Shown piece by piece: positions 13,324-32,374 of a DNA stretch of 64,000 nt (the stretch's first letter is position 1; each line of letters starts with the position of its first letter). A program made the position numbers and the translations under genes. The stretch lies in contig NC_092192.1 in the NCBI RefSeq assembly GCF_043641665.1, positions 19,060,658-19,124,657 of the forward strand, in the 5' to 3' direction. The notes beneath the pieces were generated by a model. The model was not told where the DNA came from and made no database searches. It worked only from the letters and a program-made list of their open reading frames with translations. The DNA comes from Enoplosus armatus. Lineage: Eukaryota > Chordata > Actinopteri > Centrarchiformes > Enoplosidae.

Positions 13324-16300
13324 ATGAACGTTTACCTGGTTTTCTTCATAGTTTTATCCTATCTGGTTTGGATAAAATGCATTTACTATCGACATCGGCG
13401 AACTTTGGTGAAGTCGTTGAAACATATAATGAACATTTTATCAAGCAGAGAAACAAACGGGGCTGATATCAGAGCTCTGATTGTAACTGCGCACCCGGAT
13501 GATGAATGTATGTTCTTCGCGCCAACGATTATACGACTCGTTGAATTAAATGCCAGCGTTCATTTGCTGTGTTTATCTGAAGGTACGGTGACAGCACACT
13601 ATTGTTTGCATAAATAACGTTAATAAGTCAATGTAAAGTTATAGAGATAGAATTATTAATCCCGTGCCTTGCTGCTAGCCAACGTTAGCTAGTTTTACTT
13701 ACTTAATTTACTCATGTGACTCAACAGACAATAGTTTGCAAAATAGAAAAGTAAGATTGCCTTTAAAGACAGTGATATAGAAACTCTCCCAAAACAGTGT
13801 CGTGGCTTCATCAATCGTTGAGCAAAACATCACATACATACTCTATATAGTTACAATTTTTGTATTTCCATTATCAGTTTCATTTAAAGATGATTGCGCT
13901 GAGTCAGATTAAATAACTGACAGCATTATGCTGATCGATGCGTTTTACTTGTGAATTTTGAGTGACTCAATCACTCTCTACTGTCAACTATTGTAAGAGT
14001 TAAGAAAGCCGGCCTGGCTTTTTCCAGGGCGTTTGGAATGACTTCTTAAGGCCAAGGGTTGTTGAATTTTAGGTCAAATGTGAAAATCAAGAAGGGTAAA
14101 TCTAAACTCACACAAATTTGAGTTTCAGGGTTTTCAACAGCAGCTAGCCTGTCTAGGAAATGCTTAACAATGTTGATGTCCATCTTGTTAAAAGTCAAAA
14201 TAGACAAGGGCTTCTTAGATGAACTAAAGGCACTTTCACTTCCTGAAAAATGATGAGCCACATAAAAACATGGAAGTGCAAATGAAATCTTTCCAAAGTA
14301 AAACATTTGTCACCCAGCCCACTCAATTTTCAAAAGGTGGCATTGCTTGTACTAAATGAAGTAGAGAGTTTTGTTCTCCTGTATCTCAGTGTTTGGTACC
14401 TACAAACCTGATAGTGGTTATTTATTTAAAGTTATTAAAGGCTTTTCACATCTGTGCAGCACTGTATTTGATTTAGATCCATCATAACTGATGTTAGATG
14501 ACCATTATTACCATTATTACATAGCTGAAGAAAATATGATATTTCAGAATCATTAAGAATGTTTCAAGTTGCACCTCGACAGAATCTACTGACAAAATTT
14601 AGACTTGTATTTACATTTTCCTTTCATTACGGTACATGTATAGCCTAATTTCTCCTCCAAATATTATACAGGAAACTACTACAATCAAGGAGCTCAACGT
14701 AAACAAGAACTTCTCAACAGCTGTGCCGTGTTGGGGATCCCGGACTCCAGAATCACCATAGTAAACCATAAGTAAGCAGCCGTCTGCACGAAACATACAG
14801 AACATTTCAGTTGTGTGCCTTTAATGGGGAAAACACTGAGTTTGTGTTGGCTAGTAAGAATGTGCACTGTTGAAAATTCAGATTTGTGTGTTAAACATGT
14901 TTGTATTGTACATGTCATTGCTGACTGAATTGTTAGCTAAACAATCATTTAACAAAATGTACGTATGCTGCCTTCAGTTCACGAGTCAGGTGTCTGCATG
15001 TCTGCCTGTTGGAGCCTATCAGTCCCTCCCCGCCACCCAGTGTCTATCAGAACAAATAGAGAGTAGACCGCAAATCACACCCATCCATTCTGAGCTGATG
15101 TAGCCCGGCCTGATGTATTACCTCAGTGTCACAGGCGAAGTAAATGTGTAGGCAGTGATAGGTCTGCCCTGTGGAACACAGAGCCCCCTAAAATGCTTTC
15201 AAATTTCAAACTGACATCTATATGCCCATCTATCTGTCTATAGTATATATCTCTTAAAAGTATAGTAAAGCAAGTTTTGAAATTATAATTAAATTAGTTT
15301 TGTTTGTTACTAACTTATTGTACTGTTAAGTTAAATAAAATAAAGTTGGTGGAACTATGATATTTGATTTTGCCTGTAATGTTTGCACCACTGAGCTGTC
15401 TATCAAGCTGTTTGAGCAGTCTTGATCGATAAGTCAATGTCAACGATCCCTAAAATAGTACATTTGCATATATATTTGGACTATAGGGCTGGTTAATTAT
15501 TATTTTTCTGAGATAATTTCCTCACTGTTTCACTTCTAAATTAAACTGTTATATATTTTTGAGCTATCCAAATACAGTCCGTCTTTCATGAGCAGCCAGA
15601 AGATTTACTGACACGAAGCATCAGACTAGCATGGTCAATTTTTAGGGTTACATATCAAAGTGTCTGTTGGCTTTTTAATAGTGTTTCTTGTATTGGAAAA
15701 CTTCTGAACTTATATGCTTCTCCGAGGCAGAGGATGAAATGAAGGGTGCCACTCTGTGTCCGTGGATCCCCTGCAATTTTCTTGTGCAGCTCTGTAGGGA
15801 AATTAGTGGTAAGAAAATAGTTGCACATTCCAACGTTTTGTTGCAGGAACACGACGCCCCAAAGAACATTTCTGGCTTTCGTTTGCTAGCTCTCATTCAT
15901 CTTCGAGTACTAGAAAAGCAAATACATAATAAGGAGTTTTGACAGCAAATGAAAATGCATCACTTTACTGAATGAAATATTTGTAATTTTGTCACCAGGG
16001 AATGCCATGAATGATAGAAACAGATATAGTTCTTTCAGTGTGGCTGTAAATGCCTCCAAGTTAAAACAGACTTCACTCCTAACCATTGTCATTTCACACT
16101 CAAAGCGGTGAGCAGAAGTTCAAACTGTATTGTGGTTCAAATTCGTCTTCTGTTTTCTCCTACATTTTGTTTTGTTGTTGATGCAGCTGTAAGACTTTCA
16201 GTCTCCTGGCTGTGGCCATTGGCAAGGTCAAGTTACAGAGAAAGTAGTGGCAAAAGGTGATGTTGAAAGGGGGGATTTTTTCCCTGCAGCTTCCTTTGAA

Positions 16301-19300
16301 AATGTTTTGCGTTTCTAAGAACCTCTGAGCTGCCTACATGTGAGTCTCTACATGTTGGCTCACCAGGAGAGCTGCATGAACTCTGGCACCAACCTGGAAC
16401 TCACAGTAATATGCTGGCAGCCTGCCCGGTTGTCTGCCCTAGAGAACATTGTTGATGTGTGTGTGCAGTCACACACACAGACTTCACCTTTTTATCATCT
16501 TGTGCACACAGAATAGAGCTGAACTTTGATCTCAGTGCTGTCTGCACTTCTGCTGAACTGGAGTGTAGCCCATTTTCCCTTTCTGTGTATTCTGTTGTTT
16601 GCCCAAAACACACACCTAATCAGCACTTTGAGAGCCCCACTCACTCATAACCAAGCTCTCTCGCTCTGCTCCACCCCTCCTCCTCCTCCTCCTCCTCCTC
16701 CTCCTCCTCCTCCTCCTCTTGTCCATGTCTGCTGAAGCCAACTGCCAAGGACTGTGGGATACATTTTGGCAATGCTCTGAGCACTGCTAATGTAGGTCAT
16801 TCCAAGCTGTTTTTCTCTGTGTCTGAACATGGCTAGCCACACTTTGGCTTTGCTCTTAACCTTCTCTGCCCAAGTATGTGCAGATGTACATCCTTGACTT
16901 GACCCCTCCCTGTTTTTCGTACTGGTCATATTTATTGTGCACAAAGAAAGAACAAGATTCAGAGCAAAAAAAGGTGTCCAATCTTTTTTTCCTGTTTATG
17001 ACTCGAATAGAGTAGAAACTAGAACATTTGAATAGAAACATTTACACTCAGTTGCCAGTTTATTAGATGCACCGAGCTAAAACAAATGCAGTCTAGTACA
17101 GCAGCCCTGCCATAAACTGTTTTGTTTAATGTCTGTAACTTGTGGTGCTGTTTAACTGTCTTGCATTATACTTGTGTTTATCCTCATTGATATAAATTGG
17201 ATGGACAAAAGAAAAGAAAAGAAGAAATTTGAAAAAAGAATTTGATTTGCACCTAAATGAAAAATCATTTTCTATCTGTGCTATATAGATGGAGTTCACA
17301 GGACCACTACACACAGAGTGTGTGATTTCATATACTGCAATTCCATATCAGTCTTCTCCAAACTATTGATATTAACAGGACTCTTTTTTTTTTCTCCTTT
17401 ACCACCAGCCCATGCTATGTACTGTAGCATTGTAACTTTTCATCATTGTTGTGTAAAAAGGAGCTTGGGACAAATGATTCAAGGGCCTTTGAATTTCCCA
17501 AATAGCTTGTACATCATAGTCCAAGTGTTTTGAAGGCAAACAATTGCAAAGTTCAATTTCATAACTTATTATTTCCTACATTTTCTCACACTGACAACTG
17601 CTTTGGTATTAAGCTACCAAGCTGTTGTCAGTGAGGAAACTGTAGATGGATACGGAACAAAATATGGATGGGTGGATGTGGGTCGATATAGTAAGCATAT
17701 CTTGTCTTCTGCTGTTTTTCTAGTTGTGAAACAATGGTCCTGTAAGCCTCAGTGGTTTGGGTGATGACTGTTGTATAGAACTACAGAGACTAAATCACTG
17801 TTTGTCTGGCTTTCCTACAAACGTGTGCAGCGTTTAGATAATGGGCTTCATAAGATGGAGGTGAGTGTAGCTCATATACAGTAGTTGCGGTACTGATCTC
17901 CAGACAAATCTCTAGTGTTTAGGAGGCTTTCACTGAAGTCATCAAAGATAATGTCAAGCCTAAAACAAGCACAAGAGCCAAAGGACAAAACCTAGAGCAA
18001 ATCCTCAGAGTTTGTGGGTTCAAGATATTTGCCTTGAGTTTGCATGCCAAGTTGGATATTATTTCTTGTGTGCCTTGGAAAGTCAGACAACTTGGGCTTC
18101 AGCTCACTTGTTTGCTTTGTCGTTCCAGTTTTTTTGGTCTTGTAATGACACTTCAAATCCTGTCTTGGTTCAAATAAATGTAATCCAGGCAGTGTATTCA
18201 TATGAGACCAATTGAAAATCACATTGTAATAAAATTTAAAGGTTCCCTGTGGAGTTGTTGACCTCTGGTAGTGCTTTTGTTAGTGTTTTTCTATGAGTGG
18301 GTCCCTGTTTTGTTTATCTTGCGCACATGAGGACCCACATGCATGTGTGTACACACAAGTGACACAATACACATTACTGCAAATGGTTTCACACTATTCT
18401 ACTAATCCACAGGTGGCAGTAACACGCCAAGTTAAGTAGCAATGTGCCAGCAAAGTCAGTGTAGAGGAAGACTGCTGGCAAGTTAACGTGGATGTAAACA
18501 ATACTGGATTTAAAATGTTTTATGAGGAAGGAACACATTTGTGTCAAGGATACAGTTGTCAGTACCAGACTAGATGAATGTTGGTATGTCATTTTTGCAG
18601 TATGGGCTGTGTCTATGTACTACCATCTCATTCATCAGGGTAGTGTGGTGCACTGTATCCACTGGACTTTTGTTTCATGATGACAGATCTGGATGAGACT
18701 TGCTCACTCACAACTACAGCCTATGGAATAACAGGAATAACACGTGAATTCTGTTTTAAAATAGGATTTTCCCTTTAATGCTCACTGAATAGGACAGCTG
18801 TGTTGACAGTATCTGGGGCCCCAGTGCATGTTGGGGCCTTTGTGATCAAGCTCGATCTGAGCACGCTCTGCTGCCTCTCCACTTGCACTGGCTTGACCTC
18901 TGTCTGCTCCCTGCACTCGATTATATCTGCTCACTGCACAAATCCAACCATCCCACTCCTTCATTACATTATCCATCAGACTGAACTGAAGCAACTCTCC
19001 ATCTCCCCCACCTCATTTCTCTCTAGCTTATAACAACTTGACTGTCCATGATAGCATGCTTCAGATTTACTTTAGTTCAATAAATCTACTCAGAAGTAAA
19101 TTACAAACTGAACGCTTTTGTTTTTGATTGGATTAGTGTAATTCTCTGTTTGCATGTAAACAGAGAGCTCAGCACTAGTTTTTGGAAAGAAAAGCCACAT
19201 TTGCTGCAGTAACACCCTATCCCCACACAAGGTTTAAATATACATTGATCAGTGGTAAAAATAGCCCTAGGTGATTTATAAGCACATGGCAGGGTGCAGT

Positions 19301-19809
19301 AAATAGTGGTGAGATGTTCCAGCGTTGCCACTGACCTCTGGCTGTGCTTTTATCCTAGATACATTTGTCACCAGCACACACTGGCCTCTGCATAGTCAAA
19401 CAGTTAGTTTTCCCATTTACTGAGTCCTGCAGCCAGCAACAAACTGTAATTTTGTCACATTAGATTGCTCCTTTTCTGCACAACTTACTTTCAAAACAAC
19501 ACCAACAGCAATTTCCATGGTTAACAGCATTATTTCCATGGTTATTTTCATGACAGTTTATTACCTAAACACAAGTGGATACTGGCAAAACCTGCAACCG
19601 CAAATGTCTCTGAATCATTGTGAAACAACATCCGTCTATTGGTGTTGTTACTATAGTTGTAACTGCCTTATTACAGTGGGATATTGTGGGCGTACTGTCA
19701 GTTTGTAGTGGCATCTCAGCCATTCCCGGCAGGACATATAATCTGACTATGTGGACAGAAGTCTGGCAGTTTCACAGGCCTGTGGTCCATGTGACCAGAC
19801 TAAACAAGC

Positions 19810-19842
<33 letters not shown>

Positions 19843-22800
19843 TGCGCACACACACACTCACAGAATCCCCTTACTGGGCCAAAGTTCAACAACTGCATAC
19901 AGATGCCTGCAAGCAATTAGACATCCACATGCAAAGCTACAAAGGGGGAGCTGTGGAGGTTACTCTAGGACATTTTGCACTGTTGCCAAGGCGAAGCTGA
20001 CACTTAAGAAAGGTCAGGTGTCTTGTATCTTTTGTTCACCACCACCCCTCCCCCCAACGGGGTTGTGCTTAGCTGCAGTTGTCATGCTGTAAGGCAAAAT
20101 TTCTAAAATAATAAATGAATAAATGCAACAGTGAGAAATGCAGCATTAAAAACGCAGATAGTGCTAGAGTGTAGCCAAGTTGCGAACTCATTATGATATT
20201 TCAGTAATTAATATTCATGCACTTTGGCCAAACTCTCACAAAATACTTGATCATATTTTGTTAGCTCTCTAAAACAGACCAAAATTAGGACATGAGGCTT
20301 GTGTATTAATTTAGGCAGTATTTAACATTTAAATGGTTTAAATATATGTTCTATTTCACAGCACCGTCCTACTGAGGCAAAAACACACACACACACACAC
20401 CGCCCTTAAGATATGTCCCTGGTATCAAAGTGTCACAGCGGTGCATTCACTCAATGACAGACAGTTTTAAACTATCTCTGAACCCCCGACCCTCCACCTC
20501 TCCTCCCTGTGACATAGCCGACCCCCGCCCCTTACCCTGAAGCCTGACCCTCACATCACCGGCAGCCAATAGATTTGTGGCCTAATCCATCACTTCCCTC
20601 TCCAAGCTCAACTGTCCCGGCTCATTGTTAGCAACGAAGGGGAGGGGAACAACTGTTGACACACCTACCCCCACTTTATGCACTTATATATACATATGCA
20701 TGCCACTCACACCACCCATGTGCTACCCCAAGTATACAACAACACGTCACGTCATTGGTCTTCCTGCTTATCTCGTCTAACCAAGCACTCCACAGTTTGG
20801 TATTTCAAACTGTCGCGCAGTCATGTCAGTTTCCTTTGTTGGTTGTGATTTTGATAAACTGGTATACAAACTGGATCTGCTCCACTTGAACCCTCGGGAC
20901 TGTCTGCGTTTATTTTTACCACTTTTCTCCCTTTATTTTTTGGCTGGTTTCTCTTGAGTGCAAGCGGAATGTTGAACAACCATAGAAAACAATGCTTTTA
21001 TTTTGTAAACTGAAGGGAAAAAAATCTGTTATTATTTCTGAAAAAAAGGGAGTCTCTGCATGTTTAGTAGGCAGAGACCATGGGCAGGCCAAGTTTGATG
21101 TTTGCTCCGTGTTGTTTCCAGGCTGCAGTTTCAGATGAACATGATGCTAAGGGCCCTCCGACCCTTAACCCCCAGGCCTTCCCAGCACTCCCTCGTGTTT
21201 GCATTCCACAACAGCCTTTTTGCAAATGCTGAGTTGAATCTGCATCGTGCAGAAAACTGGTGCTTGGAAAGGAAGAAGACTGCTCAGCCTAAGAAACACC
21301 CAGCATGCTTATGTTGTGTGGAATGCTCTTGACTTTCAGTTACATTCAGGTTACAATGCAGTCCCATATCTCTGTAAAACACTGTTCTAGTATTACTGTA
21401 ACTGGGTAGATAACCAGAGCCCCTTTCTTTTCCCTCCAGAAAACTTCCTGACAACCCCAAAGCAGAATGGAGCATCTCATTGGTCTCTTCTGTAATTGTG
21501 AAGCACATAAGAGCTCACGCCTTCAACATGGTATGCTCAGCTCTGTGCTTAATTCTTGCCTTTGAAAGCAGTGGCTTTTCTGTCATTTCCTGTTTGATGT
21601 GAACACACAATTTCTCTGCCATTCTGTGTACAAAATCCATGTATTGTTTTGTTTTATACCATATGTTTTGGCACCACAGCTTTCTAGCTCATTATCCCAG
21701 TTTCACTGTGGTCTGTGTAATAATCCAGTCAGCCGCCGTCTTGTTTTGTCCAACTCAGACTGTGTTTTGAGCCTCCCTAAATATGAGGGGAAATGGCCTC
21801 TGCTGCAGTAGAAAGTTTGGATTCAATCTCCGAATTTACACAGAGATTCTTATCTTCCCCAGCGCAGTGCCGCACTATTAGCTAATGGGAATGTGGCAAA
21901 TTTAGAATCAATGAATTTTCATCTGGTTTAACTCAACAAGGGCAGAAATAGTCAAATGCTCCGACAAACAGAAAGTACAGCAGCAATGACAAAAAGCCCC
22001 ACAGTTCTTTAGAGAAGTTGATTACACACAGCTGGATTCTTCTATCCTGTAGTTGCTGATCTCTTTTTTCTTATCAAAGACGACAAACACACCGTCTCCT
22101 CCCATCCTGTTAGGCTCAGCAGCAAGACCAAAAAGTAGGCTAGAGAATCATCGTCTCTAACAAATATATATGCAGCATAAACGCACAAAAATAACAAACA
22201 CGTCGATGTGACAAGTAGTTCACTTTTCCTGCTCTTAAACTGAATAATATTACCTCCCTGGTCTGACACCATGCCATCCCCTCGCTTCTCCATATTCAAG
22301 CCAGCAAGATTCAAAGTTCATGTTACTTATAAATTGTGGTTGGGAGCTTAAATTTGTACTTGATTGCAAAGACATAGTCATGGTAGAATACGCCTCTGCA
22401 TAGCAAATGCCAAGTCTTTAGTCAAGCACTTTTTCTTTCCCTTTGACCTGATTTTTTTTTTTCACTTGCTTCCTCTGGTGTGCAAGCATGCACACAGAAA
22501 AAGGCTTTTAAATATCAGTTGTCAGCTGCCAAGCAGCTCCACAGTCAGACACAGAAACCCTTCCACTAACCCAAGAAAAATCTCTTCCTCTGTTTTTTCC
22601 TCCGTTTATTTAAATACACTTTTAGATAACCAGATTCTGGCTTTCCACCCACACAGTGAGATATTTTGTTGTTTCAGGTGCTGACCTTCGATGGAAGAGG
22701 AGTGAGCAGCCATGCCAATCACGTAGCCATCCATAAAGCTGTGAGGTACTGACTGAACTTCAAGGCTTTGCCATCAGACTTAAAGATGCCGTCCTCTGAG

Positions 22801-25800
22801 ATATTATGTGGCTTACACATGCACACAGAAACCAGCCCACTCCACAATCATAAAACACCGTCCAGGAAAATGCAGAACATTTAGACTCACATCAACATCC
22901 ATCTTTCCAAATGTTTTCCCCACAAAGATGCACCCACACACACACACACCATGTTTTTCAGAATTGGTCTGTTACATAGCTGAGAGGTCATCCAAACAGA
23001 GTCCTCAGAGGCACTCGGCTTTGCTCCCAGAGAGCAGTAGTAAATCCTGTCCCTGAAGTGGTGAGGTGGGAGGGCAGCTCTGGTTTGGAGAGACCAACCA
23101 AGCAAGTTGCATCAGACTGTTGGTTTAAAAAAAAAAAAAAAAAGTGTTTTGCACTATGAAGTGTTCGTTGCTGCCCCCATACTGCACCGATGCCTTAATT
23201 GTCTTCCGTGTTAGTCATGGCCTTTTCCCGTCGCTGAGCCTATATGGCTCTCCGTCAATCTGTGGGCCTCATCTGTTGATAAGATGTGAGCTCTCCAAAT
23301 CACATCTCATGATTCCCATTAGGCTGGAACCCAGAGGAGACGTGCACTAGTTTCACATAGCTCCGAATCTCCATGGTTTTGTTTTTGTCAACATGTTCAC
23401 AGCTATTGCGCAGGGAAATGCAAGTTTAGAGGAAAAACTTGGCCGTGCTCCCACCAAGACTTGAAGACGAGTTACTGTGGTAACAGTAGAATATGAAATG
23501 GAGAATCATGTTGTTGCTACACTGAAAAAAAAAAAACCTCCAGCACTCAATACAACATGACCCAAACACATACAATGGTAGATATTTAGCAGTAGCTTGG
23601 CTGCAGCACTGTGTGGGGTTTTCTGTGAGCTTACTTACTTAAGTAATTGACTTCTTACCCATTTGTGTTGTAATCAATCTAATCAAAAACTCTAATCTTA
23701 GTTACATATTGGCAAGTAGAAACATCACACTGTGGCCATATCTTGTAGAGGCTACCAACACAAACCCTGTCAGTAAAGGTGTATCTCTTTGACAATAATG
23801 TTTGCGTACTTGACATTTTCAATAGGTAACATTCTTCTTTTCTCCACCTGCAGCCATCTCGCTTACACTGGACAAGTACCCAATGGTAAGTTTGAGGTTT
23901 ATATTTGTGCACTATATTTTATATATTTGTGTATCAGACGTCGGATTTACCAGTCTCTCTCAGAAAAGATGTCAGTAAAAGTAGAGGAACTTAATCCCAG
24001 TTGTGAAGCACGATGATAATAAGTACACATGTCCAGACAAAAGTTGTATTAATTATGAAGCTTCAAGTAGCACTACATTGAAGATACAGAAAGACAGAAG
24101 TGACTTCCTCACATGAGAGGCACCTCATCTCCAGTCTGCATTTTTCCACATTGGGAGCCCTGGAAAGTGCTGTAAACACCAGCTCAGACTTTGTAATTTG
24201 TTGATGTACAGCGCCCTCTTCTGTTTCAAAGGGTTGCCTGACTCTTGTGTCTCCTCTACCCATTTTGGTCTGCTGGTGGCAGCAGGAGGCCAGTTGGATA
24301 TCAGGAACACCAGTTGCAGTACAAATGCTTGCTTTTCCAACGGTTTTCCCTCAAACCACATATGATGGTTTCATTCCAGATGTTCAGTTTTAAACTCTGT
24401 GTTATTGGCAGATGTTAAAATCCCTACATCTTTACTATCCAGACATAATGAAAATGTTTGCCAATTTGTCTTTTGATTTCAACTGCTTCTGAAAGGTCTC
24501 ACGATGAAGCTCGTGGGGAATTTCAGAATGTGAAAGGAAAAGTAGGACAGAGAGGGGGCGACAGGCTGAGAGCTCATTACTTTGCTAGTTTGGTAAACAT
24601 TGAGGCCCACAGAGCACACACACATTAATGTTTGAGTCGACAGCATGATAAGAAACAAGCATAGCAGGCCCGTGTAGTTAATCATATATGAGATCTCAAC
24701 GGTAGCTGGAGAATGACAGGAAGGCATTATCATCCCAGCCCTGGGGCCACAGCAAGCACACTTTATTTAGGACAAAAACACTTCAGTCTGCCTGGCCCTC
24801 TTTAGCCTGCAGTGAGCAATCTTTAAAACAGCCGGTGTGTTATTAATCATGCTCTCTGGTTATTTATTACCAGACATTTACACCTCACCTGTTTGACTGG
24901 CCTTACTGAAGCCTCGAGGGGAGGCGGGAGAGAATTAGGCCCAACGTGATCGCAATAAGCCTCTTCACTTGGCTGTGCAGCAAGACTCATGGCTCACTAC
25001 CAAAAGCTTTAACCCTTTTGTGGCCCACAAAGTCCTGCTTACAGTTGAACATTTCGGTACCATATTAACAATCTGTGCTCTGTAATATAATGTGATATTT
25101 TTGTAGTGGGTTTCCTGACGATACTACATCAAAACGATGTCACATAGGCACTTATAGCCCATACAGTCATTCTCACATTCTCAATTAACACAACCTACAG
25201 CTATGACACAAATGCTACACAGGAGCAACAGTCTAAGCATTAAAAAAAAAGAAGCATTGTATTACATTGTTATGAAACAGAACAACCTGAGAGAATGGCC
25301 TAGTTAACTGTCTGCTGCTGTAGTGAGCGTTTAACATATTAACAGCTAACTGGGTCTCTGTGGGTCCTCCCAGACTGCTGTTTTCTCTCCCTGGTGACTG
25401 TTGGCCTCCTCAGGAAGTACATCTCCTTCCTGGACCTTCCCCTCAGCTGGATGCTGCCCTCGTGTTTCCGCTGTATTATAGGCTCACAGGGCTACAGGCA
25501 AGCCAAGGTAAGCCTCCAAATAGACAGTTTGCTGGCAAGATGTGTCACTTTCTACTATTAGAGGGCACACGTTTTTAGCCCATGGTAATGAGGGTGCATA
25601 CAGTATATGTGCTGAAGAAGCCAGAGTGGAGACAAGGTTTGTAAAAAGAGATGAGACAGCAAAGTGAGGAGTTGAGGATTGAAATGATCGTAGCGTATAT
25701 GAGCTCATATACTACAAAGAAATAAATACATTTAAACTAAGCATCAGATTTTGACCACTATTGGCTGTTAATTGAGATCCTACAATATCAGTTATATAAC

Positions 25801-25970
25801 ATTTATATAACTTCTCAGACACAGCTCTCTTTTCTTTTCAGGAGGCCATGTTTTGTCATCGCACTCAACTCCTGTGGTTTCGTTACCTCTACATCGCCTT
25901 CTCCCGGTACATGTTCGTAAACACATTCCAAATGATCCCACAAGGACCAAAGAACCTGAAGATCTATTAA
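13324..25970 (+). CDS. pigl: N-acetylglucosaminyl-phosphatidylinositol de-N-acetylase
   Basis: Seven coding exons splice in frame to 270 residues: 13324-13582, 14672-14771, 21440-21530, 22678-22745, 23854-23885, 25374-25507 and 25842-25970. PIGL removes the acetyl group from GlcNAc-PI at the cytosolic face of the ER, the second step of GPI-anchor synthesis. The protein has an N-terminal membrane anchor (residues 3-20), the metal-binding motif HPDDE at 57-61 within [19 protein letters not shown], and the second motif GVSSHANH. It ends with [19 protein letters not shown], like mammalian PIGL (about 252 aa). I chose the ATG at 13324 because the membrane segment follows directly. The fifth exon (32 nt) is short and diverged but keeps the frame. 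The gene converges on cenpv, as in mammals. Confidence 0.95.
16676..16719. repeat. (TCC)n microsatellite
   Basis: About 14 uninterrupted TCC/CCT units in pigl intron 2. It produces artificial poly-proline and poly-glycine frames on the two strands. Confidence 0.95.
18236..18777. mobile_element. TTAA-flanked short DNA transposon, copy 1
   Basis: The left end reads TTAAAGGTTCCCTGTGGAG and the right end, read inward on the other strand, TTAAAGGGAAAATCC. Both ends carry TTAA. The interior includes GTGACACAATACACATTA and GGTGGCAGTAACACGCCAA, which match the inverted copy at 60507-60753. There is no coding capacity. TTAA at both ends suggests mobilisation by a piggyBac-like enzyme, but TTAA may instead be part of the terminus. 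Confidence 0.55.
19809..19861. repeat. Compound (CT)n(CA)n microsatellite
   Basis: A run of CT dinucleotides passes into CA dinucleotides, interrupted by ATGCG. It lies in pigl intron 2. A second, shorter CA run is near 20384-20401. Confidence 0.95.
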
Positions 25971-26038
25971 GTTAATGTCACCCAGATCCAGACGCACTGA
26001 TTGTTACTCTGTTAGGTGTCCCGCTGCCTAACCACTCC

Positions 26039-26090
26039 AATACTGTGGTGGGAGTGAATTTAGCAATACTGTGGTGGGAGTGAATTTAGC
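26039..26090. repeat. 26-bp tandem duplication in pigl 3' region
   Basis: The 26-bp unit beginning AATACTGTGGTGGGAGTG occurs twice head-to-tail without mismatch (26039-26064 and 26065-26090). It lies about 70 bp after the pigl stop codon, probably in its 3' UTR. Confidence 0.9.
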
Positions 26091-26261
26091 AGCTGTTTAC
26101 AAATGTGATGAGCTGTGTTGCTCACAGTGAATTAAGATTCCTTCAACACTTTATTGGCTAAAGTGGCCTGAATATTTTTCTGTAAGCACTTTCCATAACT
26201 AAAGCTGACAATACTTTTGAAATAACAGAAACTTCTTCTGCCGTTTTGCTACTGAAACAGC

Positions 26262-26267
26262 TTTATT
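26262..26267 (-). other. cenpv polyadenylation signal
   Basis: AATAAA on the minus strand, 100 bp beyond the cenpv stop codon. A second AATAAA lies at 26150-26155. Either would give a 3' UTR that overlaps or abuts that of the convergent pigl. Confidence 0.5.
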
Positions 26268-26367
26268 GTTTTACACTGTATAAAACAACACTAGGGTTGC
26301 TGAAAATACTGTACAGTATTTCTGGTATACTGCTGATTAAAAACAGTTTGATTCTTGTATGGCAGTG

Positions 26368-29763
<3,396 letters not shown>

Positions 29764-29783
29764 GTTCTAGCAAATTCTGGAGC
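29764..29783. promoter_or_regulatory. Possible heat-shock element upstream of first polyubiquitin gene
   Basis: GTTCTAGCAAATTCTGGAGC reads as four alternating 5-bp heat-shock units (nTTCn, nGCAn, nTTCn, nGAGn). Two are perfect and two imperfect. It lies about 240 bp upstream of the TATA box. Polyubiquitin genes of animals are often stress-induced through HSF sites; function here is inferred. Confidence 0.4.
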
Positions 29784-29946
29784 CAGAGAGATATTATTCC
29801 GCCGCGGAGGATATGTCAAAATATTATTTTCAAGCAAACTATTTTGACCGATCATTTACTTTTATGAGTAAATGTAGTGTTATTAAATACAATGATACGA
29901 TAAAAGGAAATACTATAGCTTGAAATAGTGCGCTTCGAATTAGCGG

Positions 29947-30008
29947 GAACTATTTTCAAATGCGCACGGATATTGACAGATGACGTACGCAGACTCCAGT
30001 ATATAATA
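29947..30008 (+). promoter_or_regulatory. Core promoter of the seven-unit polyubiquitin gene
   Basis: The block runs GAACTATTTTCAAATGCG, a CRE-like GATGACGT, CTCCAGT, then a TATA box (TATATAATA, 30000-30008). The same elements in the same order and nearly the same spacing stand before the three-unit gene at 34725-34780. Transcription should start near 30030. Confidence 0.75.
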
Positions 30009-30029
30009 CAGTGTTTGTCTCTCAGCCCC

Positions 30030-30109
30030 AATACTACTCTCCAGCGTAGATCCAGCGGGAGATACCCACACTAAGGCAGAATTCAAAGTTTTTACTGCGT
30101 TTCTCTATA
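30030..30109 (+). other. ubb: Non-coding exon 1 of the seven-unit polyubiquitin gene
   Basis: The start is estimated from the TATA box. The exon ends at a strong donor (ctata|gtaagt) at 30109. The acceptor is GCGTAG|GTGTAAACATG at 30765, so the first intron splits the 5' UTR eight bases before the ATG, as is typical of polyubiquitin genes. Confidence 0.65.
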
Positions 30110-30377
30110 GTAAGTCAACGTTTTATCTTCTTTCAAACTATAGTGTCATTATATAAAGTATTTGTAGAGTGGGTGTTCTTAGTCTCTTGTTTTGTTACCA
30201 GTGCCACGGTTTACAGCTTAGCTTGAGACCATTGTTGTAAATGTTAATGATGCCTCAAATTGATGGTATAGCTTCAGTAAAAATAAGTGGTTTACTACAT
30301 TTTTTTTTTTTAGCCTTACACATTACTTACGAGTTCGTCTATTTCGACGAAGCTGTAACGCAGTAGTGGTTAGCTAA

Positions 30378-30475
30378 TGTTAGCTGTAGCAATGACTCAA
30401 CATTTCCAGTATCGTCCATTAGCGGGTGACGTTAGCTGAACAAAAGGAAGGTCAATATGATCTCAAAATGGCGCT
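30378..30475 (+). promoter_or_regulatory. Intron-1 block shared with second polyubiquitin gene, with YY1-like site
   Basis: The sequence TATCGTCCATTAGCGGGT, then GTTAGCTGAACAAAA and GAAGG, and finally AAAATGGCGCT (30465-30475) recurs in intron 1 of the downstream polyubiquitin gene. AATGGCG fits the YY1 core, and CCATTA contains a reversed CCAT core. In human UBC, YY1 sites in intron 1 raise expression; the parallel is inference. Confidence 0.55.
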
Positions 30476-30658
30476 CCGACTGGAATGGCTGCTGAGCTGC
30501 CGACAGTTGAGAGCTTCATATAAACATTTTCTTCTTTTCTAACACTTAAATATAACAGTATAACAATATAACAGTCAGTATTTTTAGCTTGAGCGACTTA
30601 AAGGTCAACTTTAACTTAACTAATAGGTTAATGCCAGCGCTACGTCTTTAGTGTATAA

Positions 30659-32374
<1,716 letters not shown>

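Noticed and set aside
16526..16944. Poly-proline and poly-glycine frames
   Set aside because: Both are translations of the (TCC)n microsatellite in a pigl intron.
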